Source: Acanthosepion esculentum (lineage: Eukaryota > Mollusca > Cephalopoda > Sepiida > Sepiidae). From it: a stretch of DNA of 64,000 bases. Of the stretch, positions 1-8,689 are shown in pieces. The position numbers and the translations under genes are program-made. Under the pieces are notes generated by a model. The model did no database searches. It saw nothing but the letters and a program-made list of their open reading frames with translations, and was not told where the DNA came from. Position 1 is the stretch's first letter, and the number at the start of each line of letters is the position of its first letter. The stretch covers positions 56,194,872 to 56,258,871 of the forward strand of contig OZ038500.1 of the NCBI GenBank assembly GCA_964036315.1, written 5' to 3'.

Positions 1-470
1 TGGGTTATTTAATGGGTTATTTAATACCGAAATCTAAATAATCTTAGCAAAATTTTATGGTTTCAAGTAAATATATTTTAAGTGCAATTGTATACATTCA
101 ACTACAGATAAAATGTATTGTTGGTCACTTTGCTATGAAATGTATTGTTGATAATTCTACTATAAAATATAGTATTGTTAATTTTACTATAAATATGTAT
201 AGTTAATATTTTTTATTTAAAAATGTATTGCTGGCATCTTCACCATAAAAATATATTTTTATTCTTTTCATAGTTTTGTTTAGGTGTTCACTATCTGCCC
301 ATAGCTGGGACCCTAACAGCTTCTACCACCCCAGATTATGGTAAACCTCGGAACAACAGGAATTAAGAGGTGGTTCCATGCTTCTCCAAACACCCGATCA
401 GAAGCCTTGCTGCCGAATGTTGTTTATCGTCATACCCAGGACGCTATTTGAAAATTTCTAGGGCATATAA
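1..470 (+). repeat. Dispersed repeat family R1, copy 1
   Basis: The window opens inside a repeat that I see four times (also 31322-31570, 46690-47165 and, inverted, 61440-61903). Shared landmarks in order are 'gggttatttaat' near the start, a stretch of degenerate short repeats related to 'aaaatgtattgttgg' (about 90-250), then 'catagctggga', 'ctaacag', and 'aattaagaggtggttcca'. This copy lacks its left end because the window begins within it. No coding capacity is visible. The family's identity is unknown to me; it may be a SINE-like or MITE-like element with an internal variable repeat. The similarity between copies is seen directly; the element class is not established. Confidence 0.7.
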
Positions 471-600
471 AGAGGAAGCAAAGCTTGGTTAATTGACACT
501 CACAGGACATATCGAAGGCAGACCACTTACCTGATGGGCTTGTGGGAATCGAAGGCGAAAGTAGGGAAGGCGATGGCAAAGAGAAAATTGGTGGCTAAAA
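455..600 (+). mobile_element. Probable LINE reverse-transcriptase tail fragment
   Basis: The DNA around 'gacactcacaggacatatcg' and 'aggcagaccacttacctgatg' resembles the stretch at 33380-33460, which follows a better preserved LINE fragment. Conceptually it reads L-T-L-T-G-H-I-E-G-R, a peptide typical of the region after the RT domain in RTE-like or related LINEs. It is short, frameshifted and directly abuts repeat R1. Similarity is seen; the family assignment is an inference from the motif. Confidence 0.4.
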
Positions 601-1249
601 GCTTACACTATTATTTTCAGAACTGACCGTTTCATTACATTTCACTACTTCATAATGTGTGCACTTAGCAAGCTCGTCTGGCTTGATCAATTACGACTTA
701 AAAGTGAGTTCGATCTTCAGCTTGTCCGATACATTCGGGCTTGTACCACATCTAAGCTACGATTAGAAAACCACCACTACTTCACAATGGACAACACTTG
801 TATGTTATCAAACTACCCCTTTTTAGAGTGTAATCCTGATTTTTAGATATCTAGTATGTCTCGTTCTTAATGATGAGCTATCGCTCACAATGAATAATTA
901 AAAACCCCTTTAGATCACGTGGAATCCACTGAAGATGATTTGGCATTAACCGTGTGTAGAGTTGTATTAGGATTTTTTGTATGGGTTGTATTGAACTGTT
1001 GTTCCATTTCTTGTGCTGTCAGCTTAAGATTTTCATTAATTATTGTCGGCAGAGCTAGATTACCACTTGAAGTCTGTCGTCAAAAATCATTAAACCATCA
1101 GATCTGATGAAACCGTCGCATGCATTTCCTGGCAAAGCACAGTTATCTTTCACTGCTTCTAAAAAATATAAACACTTCTTGTAAAGCATAGCGTTGTTTG
1201 AAAATGAGTTTCAACGCTCATTTTTATAAGTCATCTCAATTAAAAAATT
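601..1249. other. No supported feature
   Basis: Only short open frames of about 60 codons occur here, with no recognisable domain, splice pattern or repeat that I can match elsewhere in the window. Confidence 0.5.
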
Positions 1250-1330
1250 ATTCATCTTGATATTAAAATATTTCTGAAAGTACTATAACTCAGTACTACT
1301 TGACACCTTGGCTACTAAACTGCTTTCCCT
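1250..1330 (+). repeat. Dispersed repeat, shared with 6763-6832
   Basis: The segment containing 'agtactataa', 'ttgacacc' and 'ggctactaaactg' is matched, with scattered substitutions, by 6763-6832. Neither copy codes for anything recognisable. Class unknown. Confidence 0.55.
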
Positions 1331-1477
1331 AACAGTCTTTTCTTGTGAAGAGAGTAGCTTTACGCCCAGCAGGGTTAAAAAAAAAACACCTGAAGAGCGG
1401 ATGAACGTTCTTGTAGGGTCGGTAGCATTTTGATGCCGGTTAGGCATTAGGATATTGGTCTTTTGTCTTTTGTGTTG

Positions 1478-1983
1478 AACTTTGAAAACCCCGCCCAAAA
1501 TAGGGTAGCTTAGGTTTGTTTTATCCTTAGTTTCAAATTAACTGTATGCGTATTGATCTCTTTTACTTTTCTCCCCATTTTGTTTTTTAGTTCAATCACC
1601 CCCACCCTCCATCGTTAGGTGACAGAGATGTTAGTTCTCTAATGGAAACGGGACGCCTTTGGTATCTTGAGTGTGTTTTTTTGTATTTGTCGTTGTATCA
1701 GAGGTGGAGTAATGGATAGCGGCTCACATTCAGGAATCGGAGGGCCGAGTTCGAATTCCAATTTAATCCATAACTTTTACTAACGTGCTCATATCCTTGG
1801 GAAAGGTATGAATCTTCTTCTTCTGCCGTCTGTGTGTAAATAGCAGGACAGTCACGGGTTATGTAACCTTGAATGGCAACTGGGATCAATAAGCATACAT
1901 ACCCTAGCTAAGTTAACTTGACGATTGAAGCTAAGAATAAAACAAACCTAAGCTACCCTATTTTGGGCGGGGTTTTCAAAGTT
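1478..1983. repeat. Foldback: 53-bp inverted repeat enclosing a SINE fragment
   Basis: Positions 1478-1530 and 1931-1983 are inverted copies of one another over 53 bp, with one mismatch by eye. The 400-bp interior holds a SINE fragment (1703-1888). Such near-identical arms imply a recent duplication-inversion or a foldback element. No transposase is visible. Confidence 0.75.
1703..1888 (+). mobile_element. tRNA-derived SINE family A, 3'-truncated copy
   Basis: This is the head of the SINE family seen best at 51378-51787. It begins with an A-box-like run (gtggagtaatggatagcgg), has a B-box-like 'gagttcgaattcc', and continues into the family body ('cttgggaaagg', 'aaatagcaggaca', 'gatggcaact' related). 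The copy stops after the 'tggcaactggga' part of the body. Two split promoter boxes at tRNA-like spacing indicate a Pol III-transcribed tRNA-derived SINE. Divergence suggests an old copy. Confidence 0.75.
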
Positions 1984-2170
1984 CTACTGGCAGCAGACAA
2001 TGCCAAGGCATGGTACAGAATATAAAACATCACACAAAGAAATTAGAAACAAAGCAACGAAAAGTATGCAAACATAGAAAGAATAGGCATCACAAATAAG
2101 GCTGTGCTCATTAACGGGATACTAGATCCAAAGAAAAAATCGTGTAATTTTCATGTATTACCTCAGGTCA

Positions 2171-2173
<3 letters not shown>

Positions 2174-2216
<43 letters not shown>
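2174..2216. repeat. (TA)n microsatellite
   Basis: Uninterrupted TA dinucleotides. It abuts the end of the Penelope-like remnant at 2216-2744 and lies on the 3' side of that element. Confidence 0.98.
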
Positions 2217-2221
<5 letters not shown>

Positions 2222-2744
2222 AAATAAATGACAATAAGAAAACAGTAATTGCTGACGCGTTTCGTCCTAATGCGGACTTTTTCAAAGCAAGTAACGAAAT
2301 GATTTTAATCAAACAAAGAAAATTAATAAAAACAAAAAACAGAGTGTTCTTAGCAACGGGAATGTAGGAAACGCTATTTTCGTATTTTTAACTGAAAATG
2401 ACGTCAGTTAATGTCACGTGTGGAGAATATTTCATTAATCTTTGTTGATGGATTCAACCATTTTCTTTTGATTTTAATATGTTTTTGTGTACATTTGTTT
2501 GTGAGAGCAGTAATTTTGTTAGAAAAGGTGAAATAGGGAAAAAACCTGGGCGTAGATTAATATTTGGGTATTGGTCGATTGCGGCACTCTCTAGGATTTT
2601 CCTTCTGAGTGAGTTATTTTCTTTTTTTATAAGTATAGAGTTTTTAAAATCAAAATTATGGTTGAATTTATTCCTATGTATTATTATTATTAGGACGAAA
2701 CGCGTCAGCAATTACTGTTTTCTTATTGTCATTTATTTACAAAT
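2216..2744 (-). mobile_element. Penelope-like element 3' end with inverted terminal copy
   Basis: Read on the minus strand, about 2672-2455 encodes a peptide with the motifs FDFKNS, SLRRKILESAAI and NINLRPGF. This resembles the C-terminal part of the GIY-YIG endonuclease domain of Penelope-like elements, where a conserved R...E helix follows the catalytic core. Downstream come a 'cacgtgac' and 'tgacgtca' pair, a hammerhead-like hairpin (2259-2287), about 45 bp of tail and then (TA)n. The terminal 56 bp (2216-2271) are repeated exactly, inverted, at 2689-2744, upstream of the endonuclease fragment. The coding part is 5'-truncated. Assignment rests on motif recognition. Confidence 0.65.
2259..2287 (-). 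other. Hammerhead-like motif in PLE tail
   Basis: Minus strand: TTGAAAA, one A, a 4-bp stem GTCC/GGAC with loop GCATTA, then GAAAC. This matches the hammerhead layout CTGANGA - stem II - GAAA except for two changed core bases and one extra base. It is therefore probably inactive, but it sits where PLE ends are known to carry hammerhead ribozymes. Confidence 0.45.
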
Positions 2745-2784
2745 ATTGTCTTCTCTAAAAGTTAAATTTGAGAAATTTTCACAT

Positions 2785-2802
2785 ATATATATATATATAT
2801 AT
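2785..2802. repeat. (TA)n microsatellite
   Basis: Short TA tract lying immediately 3' (on the minus strand) of the CTGATGA/GAAAC motif at 2827-2852. Confidence 0.95.
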
Positions 2803-2826
2803 CATCACGTTTGCGGTGCGACTTAA

Positions 2827-2852
2827 GTTTCGTTGTTTTACCAGTTCATCAG
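2827..2852 (-). other. Hammerhead-like core, minus strand
   Basis: An exact CTGATGA core (2852-2846) is followed 14 bases later by GAAAC (2831-2827), and a (TA)n tract lies 25 bp beyond. The segment where stem II should form pairs poorly, so the motif is decayed or fortuitous. Position and spacing match the other modules in the window. Confidence 0.4.
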
Positions 2853-3094
2853 GCACGAGATATAACTTTAAAAAAAATAATATGCGGGATCTCTGAGGAG
2901 GAACGTAGGTATAAGTATATTTATTAATATATATTTTTAGCTCTGTCTAGCCACATAGAGCACTGTTAAGTTTACAAATTGTAGTAAATTTTGTAAATAT
3001 TTATTTGTCTACCTGTGTATGCACGCTAACGCGTGCATATAAGGTTGCTAATATGTAGTTATTTCATTTACGCACCTCTATACCAATATATATG

Positions 3095-3430
3095 AGTTCG
3101 TATTCTAGTCGAATCCATCACATTCACTTACGTGGTAATACCCTTGGGAAAGATATGAATCGTCCTCTTCTCCCTTCACCTATCGGTAAATAGCAGGACA
3201 GACTGGGTTCCATAGCGTTGGATGGCAACTGATCTAGGAGAAGGAAAACTATGAATTCAAAAACATGCAGAGGGTCGTTTGGGTCTCTGGTATTCGGCCC
3301 TTCAAAAATGTGGTTGTTTCTTTACAAAGCTTCAGAATTATAATAAAATAATATGCACTGGTGTCTGGCTGTCGGTTTCGAGGAACTGAGTTGCTTGAAC
3401 CTCCTATGTCGAATAAGACAGAAGAGTTCA
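3095..3430 (+). mobile_element. SINE family A, 5'-truncated copy
   Basis: This matches the body of family A from 'tcgaatccat' through 'aaatagcaggacagactggg', 'gatggcaact', 'gggtcgtttgg' and the terminal 'tatgtcgaa' region. The tRNA-like head with its A and B boxes is missing. The copy ends in (TA)n at 3433, as does the copy at 43086-43440. Confidence 0.75.

Positions 3431-3432
<2 letters not shown>

Positions 3433-3480
<48 letters not shown>
3433..3480. repeat. (TA)n microsatellite
   Basis: A TA tract between SINE A and a mariner. The mariner used a TA at its right edge as target. Confidence 0.98.
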
Positions 3481-3481
<1 letters not shown>

Positions 3482-3484
<3 letters not shown>

Positions 3485-4410
3485 GGTGCGGATGGTATCA
3501 GAAGACAGATTTTATGGATTAGTAAAAACCTTGCCGAACAAATAGATATAATCATATTTGATTACAAGCAAATAAACATTAAACTATTAATTCATTTTAT
3601 TCAATAAAACCACCACTAGCATCAATAACTGCCTCTACACGATGTCAAAATTGTCTGCAAGTTCTGATTAATTGGTCCATATTTATGTCAGACATTACTC
3701 GAGCTATTGCAACTTTAAGAGAGTCTGTGGTCTTATGCGGCTCTTCATTAACCTCCTTCCCAACAACGCTCCACACATAATAGTCTAGTGGATTGAGATC
3801 TGGAGAGTTAGGAAGCCAAATGTAGGGGGATGATGTGGTCGTACAAATGGTCAGCCATCCATTCTTGTGTTCGTAGCGCCTTGTGGAATGAAGCCGAGTC
3901 TTGGTGGAATATGTAAAGCCTGCCGTTGCATATGTTGTCAATCCAGGGCTTGACAACTTTTCTAGAACTTCAATGTAAGCAGTAGCATTTACTCTAAGAC
4001 CTTGTGGAAAAAGTGTGTTTTTTCAGACACATGCAGCTTTTTGGCACTTGAACTCATTGATTGACCCTGGTTTTGGACAATTGTCTGCTTGACTTCCTGA
4101 ATAAATTTGGATGGTCTCACTTTATCAGAACGTGCAGAATGTCTTTTACGTTTTGATACTGATATTGTGGTATTGTCAGCGTATTCTAACTCTTTTCGTA
4201 TCTTGTGGACAAACGATATTGCAACTCTGAGGAAACCTGCAATATCCAAATCGCTATGATTAGCCTTTAATGTCACAATCACAACATGCCTTTTCATTTC
4301 ATTTGTTATCATAGGGTTTGCCATTCTTGATTTCTGAAAAATAAAAGCATTAGAAGCTAGTGGGAAGCAGTATTGATCTTAAATCTGTATGTCCCCAAAT
4401 ACCAGCCCTG
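3482..4410 (-). mobile_element. Mariner/Tc1-type transposon, internally deleted
   Basis: Both ends are present. The outer ends share CAGGG, then TAT, ACA and ATTT blocks in a roughly 35-bp imperfect inverted repeat, and each end is flanked by TA (3480-3481, 4411-4412), the usual mariner target duplication. The transposase reads from an ATG at 4324 on the minus strand. An N-terminal helix-turn-helix region (residues 1-110, ending near VSEKT) is followed, after a deletion, by KPWIDN, then HQDSA, and the C-terminal P-N-S-P-D-L-N-P-L-D-Y box that holds a catalytic Asp. The central catalytic part is missing and there are frameshifts, so it cannot be active. Confidence 0.85.
3600..4324 (-). pseudogene. 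Broken mariner/Tc1 transposase gene
   Basis: The cut-and-paste DDE/D transposase of the element above. The first frame (4324-3989) carries a DNA-binding region with MANPMITNEMKRHVV at its start. The second frame (3956-3645) carries the C-terminal catalytic box SPDLNPLDYYVWS and a conserved tail ending near 'ASGGFIE'. The two frames are separated by a frameshift, and the segment that should hold the first catalytic Asp is deleted. Length is well below the roughly 340 residues usual for such enzymes. Family membership comes from the SPDLNPLDY signature. Confidence 0.8.
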
Positions 4411-4412
4411 TA

Positions 4413-4425
4413 TCTCTCTCTCTCT

Positions 4426-4460
<35 letters not shown>
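4413..4460. repeat. (TC)n microsatellite
   Basis: CT-dinucleotide tract with two interruptions, directly joined to the mariner's outer TA and followed by (TA)n. Confidence 0.95.
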
Positions 4461-4485
<25 letters not shown>

Positions 4486-4528
4486 GAAGAAATATTCAGA
4501 AAAATACAGAAATATACAGAAAAATACA

Positions 4529-4588
<60 letters not shown>

Positions 4589-4732
4589 TGTATACATAAT
4601 TATAGATGTGTGTGTACATGTGTGTATATATATATATATATATAATTTTCTGTATACATAATTATAGATGTGTGTGTACATGTGCGTATATATATATATA
4701 TAAACGAATCATATTTTTTAAAAAAAATTATA

Positions 4733-4808
<76 letters not shown>
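4461..4808. repeat. Compound (TA)n with a duplicated 60-bp islet
   Basis: Several TA tracts alternate with short unique islets. One islet of about 43 bp ('ttttctgtatacataatta' followed by 'gatgtgtgtgtacatgtg') appears twice, at 4583-4625 and 4644-4686, each followed by TA. A tandem duplication of 61 bp is the simplest explanation. Confidence 0.9.
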
Positions 4809-4811
<3 letters not shown>

Positions 4812-4812
<1 letters not shown>

Positions 4813-5390
4813 GAGGGTCATTCAATAAATAAGGTGAATTTATCGGTATAAGGAGTTCTAATACAGATAGAAGCTTACTTTTTTTATTTTTCAACGTAGT
4901 CTCCCAGCACTGTCACACACTTTTCCCATATGTGCACAAGCTTCCGTATTCCCCCAGCGTAAAAATCTTTGGACTAATGTCTCAGACAGTCGCTGACAAC
5001 ACTTTTGACTTCATCGTCACTTTTAAAACTTAGTGCCTCTCGTGAACGCTTTCAAGGAACCAAACAGGTGAAAATCTGAATGGACAAGACCTGGGCTGTA
5101 AGGGGGATGAGGGAGCAGTTCCCAGTCCAGCTCGTTGATGGTCTGCTGTGTGAGGCTTTGCGTTGTCATGATGCAAGATGACTCCTTCTGACTGATGACC
5201 CCTGCGTTTGGCCCAACAGATAAGCTCAAAGTCCTTGCAATGTCATCCACTGTCACCCTTCTGTCAGACTGAATGAGGTCATTGACTGATTCGATCACCT
5301 CAGGAGACCTCACTTCTTTAGGTCTCCCAGGCCTGTCTTCATCCTCAACACTGCTGCGTCCTTCTTAAACAATTAAGCCACAAGTTTGTG
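4812..5390 (-). mobile_element. Mariner (family M2), 5'-truncated copy
   Basis: The right end carries the inverted repeat CGAGGGTCATTCAATAAATA, matched at 42191 and 43071 in a more complete copy, and is flanked by TA. On the minus strand the frame contains RRVTVDDIARTL (helix-turn-helix part), then after a deletion QKESSCIMTTQ, then LLPHPPYSPGLVHSDFHLFG, the mariner catalytic box, here with D changed to G in 'SPGL'. The element is lost beyond about 5390, so the transposase start and other end are absent. Confidence 0.85.
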
Positions 5391-5737
5391 TCTGTTAAAA
5401 TTTCAAGTATAACTAAGATATATCTGTAAAAGAACAATATGAATAAAGAGTGTCATTTATAATATATATAATACATAAATCTATCCCATACTAAGTATTA
5501 TCTAATCTATTAATTGCTCAAAAAATCATAAACATCATTTACTCACGTTCGTTCATTAGACATAGAGTTACGTCCCTTAGAATCCCCCATAATTGACCTA
5601 GACATTGCAATTCACCTGATGATCATTTATAAGCGTCTCTTAAATTTAATTTTTTTAAAAACTAATATTATTTTTACATTAGTATATAAATACTTATTTG
5701 AAAACACAATCTTCACACTTGCCTTGATAAAGTTCGT
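5391..5737. other. A+T-rich DNA, no supported feature
   Basis: No repeat match or coding signal found. It lies between a truncated mariner and the CTGAGGA/GAAAC motif at 5738. Confidence 0.45.
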
Positions 5738-5750
5738 CTGAGGATGAAAC
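5738..5750 (+). other. Hammerhead-like core without stem II
   Basis: CTGAGGA is followed by a single T and GAAAC, and a long (TA)n begins 38 bp later. The stem II hairpin is missing, so no ribozyme can form. I list it only because its placement matches the other modules. Confidence 0.25.
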
Positions 5751-5784
5751 ACATTGGCCAAGAAATGTTTTCCTTTTGTTTTTA

Positions 5785-5949
<165 letters not shown>

Positions 5950-6178
5950 TTTGTTATGTTTTATTGCTTAGGAAAAGCTGCAAAACTCGTGCTTATAAAT
6001 ATCTCTGCTGTCCAAAGAAGGCGCCATTCTCATGTTAGATTAAAGTCTCTTTGACTTTTTTCGTCGTGTACACTCAGGCGTGTGCGCCACAGATAAGTCT
6101 AACCGCCTAGAAAATATCGACCAGAACCTGGCCTTTAGCGATATAACATCTGAGTGGATAATAAAAACCCATGCTTTC

Positions 6179-6214
6179 CCTGACATATATGGATGTGCAT
6201 CCATATATGTCAGG
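6179..6214. repeat. Near-perfect 36-bp palindrome
   Basis: Two 17-bp arms (6179-6195 and 6198-6214) pair perfectly around a 2-base loop. No flanking element is recognised. A simple cruciform-forming sequence. Confidence 0.9.
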
Positions 6215-6762
6215 CAAGTATGACGCGACAGAATATACGTGGTCGGCTCGAACAGTTGGATTAAACATCTGGAGATAATCCGTTTTCATTGTATTATGAT
6301 AATCCGTTTTCATTGCATTATGAATTCTATATATTTTCTGTTAGATCATCTTTAATTTTAATTACGTCCAAGTCTATTTTCTGTGAATATTCTCTTGTTA
6401 GAGATGCTACAGCTAGAAAAAAAATTCTTCAACCTTAAAGATGCCAACTTGATTATAAATAGCCTGTCCATTACATCATAATACCAAAAGTTAATATGAG
6501 TGAATCATTATGACCTTTGCTATCTTTGGTGTATCATAAGACAATGAAGAAAGCACTAGATATTGCTCCACTAAACGAATAGCCAAACAGCTGTTCGCTT
6601 GCCACAAGCTGCTCTTTGAACTTTTAATATGCGACTCGTGGAAATCTGTTGGCTAAGATCCTTTTTTCATCACAGTTTATATAAAAAGCAAACAAGAAAA
6701 ATTTCAAACTTTATAGTTATTTACTGTATATGAATTAAGATCTCATCATAAATAGCCTGTCA
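6215..6762. other. No supported feature
   Basis: A 16-bp direct repeat ('gataatccgttttcatt') occurs twice near 6275-6315. Nothing else is recognisable. Confidence 0.45.
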
Positions 6763-7070
6763 TTTTAAAATATTCCTGTAAGTACTATAAACCAGTATTA
6801 GTTGACACATAGGCGACTAAACCTGTTCCGCTACCAATCTGCAGTTGGAAAATCGTCTTCAGCTGTGCTAGTCAAACTCTCTGCCTCCGAGCAGAGAGTA
6901 TCATTAGACGAGGCTATGTCGAAGGGCAGAGTATCGTCTCGGGAAACAGCTATATACGGGGTCTACGGGGAAATTTCTGCCGAGCCTACGGGCTCGGATA
7001 CCCCATATTAAATTCAGCCTTGTGCCACATCTGACCGCGTGGGGCGGTTGGTAGATATCCTGCAGTTGTA
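6763..7070 (+). repeat. Dispersed repeat, related to 1250-1330 and 47.5-48.3 kb
   Basis: The left part (6763-6832) matches 1250-1330. The right part ('attaaattcagccttgtg', 'ttggtagatat') resembles the 'aaattcaaccttgtcgcac ... gggtgaatacca' segment at 48250-48295 and its relatives. This suggests a composite dispersed repeat. A short GC-containing region with several inverted words ('ctacggggaaat', 'gagcctacgggctc') sits between. No coding meaning found. Confidence 0.45.
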
Positions 7071-7209
7071 GATTCACTTGACTACTTCTTCAACGCGCCG
7101 CTAGCGAATCTTATATGTGTTGTTCTTGTCCTAAGTATTATCGTTCATTACCAACCTTCGTTTCATTATTCTATCCAACCTTCACTGTGTTACAACAGTA
7201 ATTTTTATC

Positions 7210-7310
7210 ACCACTCGAAAAGCCGAAATCCAATTCCCGTTATATTTCCTTGGGAAACGTTTGAATTCACCTCTTCTTCCTCCAGCTTTGGGTTAATTAG
7301 TAAGCCTTGC
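7210..7310 (+). mobile_element. Possible SINE A-related fragment
   Basis: 'ccttgggaaacg', 'gaattcacctcttcttcctcc' and 'tttgggttaattag' line up with the body of SINE A between its B box and the 'aaatagcaggaca' landmark. Heavily diverged and without head or tail. Confidence 0.35.
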
Positions 7311-7610
7311 ATCATTATCCCGTCAGTCCTACATGCGTATGACGTAGCCGATGAAGCAACGAGCTGTGCAAGTAGGTTTGATATATTGGTCTTAATTGAC
7401 ATTGCATTGTCTTAGATGATTTTTCCCAGGTGAGCCATTGCTGCTGAGGATTTGCCGCCTTGTGTGTTCAGCTCGTCTTCCAAGGAAAACTGGTTGAAGG
7501 AATTGCAGCAAAAGGAAATAAAATCCTCCACAGCCTCAATCAATCAATTGTGTGATCATCAACAGATTCATTATTACGATTTTATGATACCATGCCTGTG
7601 GATCAAATAC

Positions 7611-7614
<4 letters not shown>

Positions 7615-7647
<33 letters not shown>
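7615..7647. repeat. (TA)n microsatellite
   Basis: Left of two TA tracts that bracket the palindromic module at 7648-7835. Confidence 0.97.
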
Positions 7648-7650
<3 letters not shown>

Positions 7651-7826
7651 TTAAGGTGTGCTATATTTATGAAATAAAGTCTCAATATCAGAGATAGAGC
7701 GTATATAAATATAAAAGTGAACATTAAAGTCAACACTCAGAGTCGACAGGCTGTTTCATGCTGGACGCAATCGTCAGGCCGACGATTGCGTCCAGCCTTT
7801 CGCCTCTGTTGACTTCAATGTTCACT

Positions 7827-7835
<9 letters not shown>
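7648..7835 (-). mobile_element. Palindromic PLE-type terminal module between two (TA)n tracts
   Basis: At the centre are 16-bp perfect arms (7760-7775 and 7781-7796). The outer parts on each side ('agtgaacattaaagtcaac' on the left, its complement on the right) also pair. The same sequence family occurs at 36990-37135 and more weakly at 54400-54462, in both cases just before (TA)n. In the 54-kb copy it lies downstream of Penelope-like endonuclease sequence, so I infer that this is a rearranged, two-ended PLE tail. Confidence 0.55.
7753..7777 (-). other. Hammerhead-like core, minus strand
   Basis: CTGACGA (7777-7771), then U-UGC, loop GUCCA, GCA-U, then GAAAC (7757-7753). The core bases are all those required by the hammerhead consensus (position 7 is free). 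Stem II is only 3 bp plus a U-U mismatch. Sequences before and after the core (around 7796-7820 and 7735-7752) are complementary and could form a further helix. Confidence 0.5.

Positions 7836-7892
<57 letters not shown>
7836..7892. repeat. (TA)n microsatellite
   Basis: Right-hand TA tract bracketing the palindromic module. Confidence 0.97.
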
Positions 7893-7898
<6 letters not shown>

Positions 7899-8156
7899 AT
7901 GTAAATATATTTAAACTCGGTGGGTGAAAAAACCTGGGTAGCACAATTTTCAAACAAATTATCATCCGAAGTAAAAAAAAAAAAAAAAAATGGAAAAAAA
8001 AAGAAAGAACGAAAAACCTCCGAATAGGCCGAAAGAAATCGTCCAGTACCTTGAATTTCTGGTACAAAGAAAAAATCCAGCGAGTAATAACTTAAAACTA
8101 AGAGTTCTCAATACGCTAAGTAGGCCAAAACTAAATGAAATAATTCCTAATGAGCC

Positions 8157-8219
8157 AGGTACTACCTACCTAGGTTTCTCCACATCGGATCATCAGGATG
8201 AACTAGGTAGGTAGTACCT
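8157..8219 (-). other. Hairpin with exact hammerhead core
   Basis: Perfect 17-bp arms (8157-8173, 8203-8219) enclose, on the minus strand, UUCAUC, then CTGATGA (8196-8190), a 3-bp stem UCC/GGA with loop GAUGU, and GAAAC (8178-8174). All conserved core bases are present with stem II at the canonical distance. The long arm pairing would correspond to helix III, and UUC would supply an N-U-H cleavage triplet, but no helix I can form in the three bases left. Catalysis is therefore doubtful. Confidence 0.5.
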
Positions 8220-8225
8220 GTATCA

Positions 8226-8228
<3 letters not shown>

Positions 8229-8280
<52 letters not shown>
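8229..8280. repeat. (TA)n microsatellite
   Basis: TA tract just beyond the 8157-8219 hairpin. Confidence 0.98.
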
Positions 8281-8282
<2 letters not shown>

Positions 8283-8342
8283 TGTAAAATAAGAAAAAAC
8301 GTAAGGTACTAATTACACTAAGTAGAGCAGAGTATAAAAATC

Positions 8343-8409
8343 CTAGTGAGCCAGAAACTACCTACCACGGTTTCACCTAACGTATATTCTGGGCGAACTG
8401 GCTCACTAG
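8343..8409. repeat. Second, decayed copy of the 8157 hairpin
   Basis: 'ctagtgagccag' (8343-8354) is inverted at 8398-8409. The interior 'aaactacctacc.cggtttcacc' matches the 8157 hairpin, and (TA)n follows at 8413. The core that reads CTGATGA in the first copy reads CAGAATA here. Confidence 0.65.
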
Positions 8410-8410
8410 C

Positions 8411-8412
<2 letters not shown>

Positions 8413-8452
<40 letters not shown>
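8413..8452. repeat. (TA)n microsatellite
   Basis: TA tract shared by the hairpin on its left and a minus-strand PLE-type tail on its right. Confidence 0.97.
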
Positions 8453-8454
<2 letters not shown>

Positions 8455-8600
8455 CAAAATATACAAACGAAAAATCGTACTCAGTCATTGCCGACGCTTT
8501 TCGTCATTCGAATTCATGAAGACAAGTTAGATAAATCAAAGCGAAATAGTGTGTAGTTAAATGAAATTCAAAAAATTTAAACGACGGTCCTGTGTCAGCC
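8455..8600 (-). mobile_element. Probable PLE-type tail, minus strand
   Basis: The minus-strand run GACGAAAAGCGTC and the following GGCAATGACTG correspond to GACGAAACGCGTC and AGCAATTACTG in the PLE tail at 2216-2271, again ending in (TA)n. The CTGANGA half is not preserved. No endonuclease sequence is visible upstream; the neighbouring DNA is the edge of the purine-rich satellite. Confidence 0.45.
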
Positions 8601-8689
8601 TCTTTTTGGATATTAATGAATTTTTCCTTTTTTTTATTTTTTTATTTTTTATTTACTAAGAGTGCATTTTTGGTTTCCACGCCGACAAT

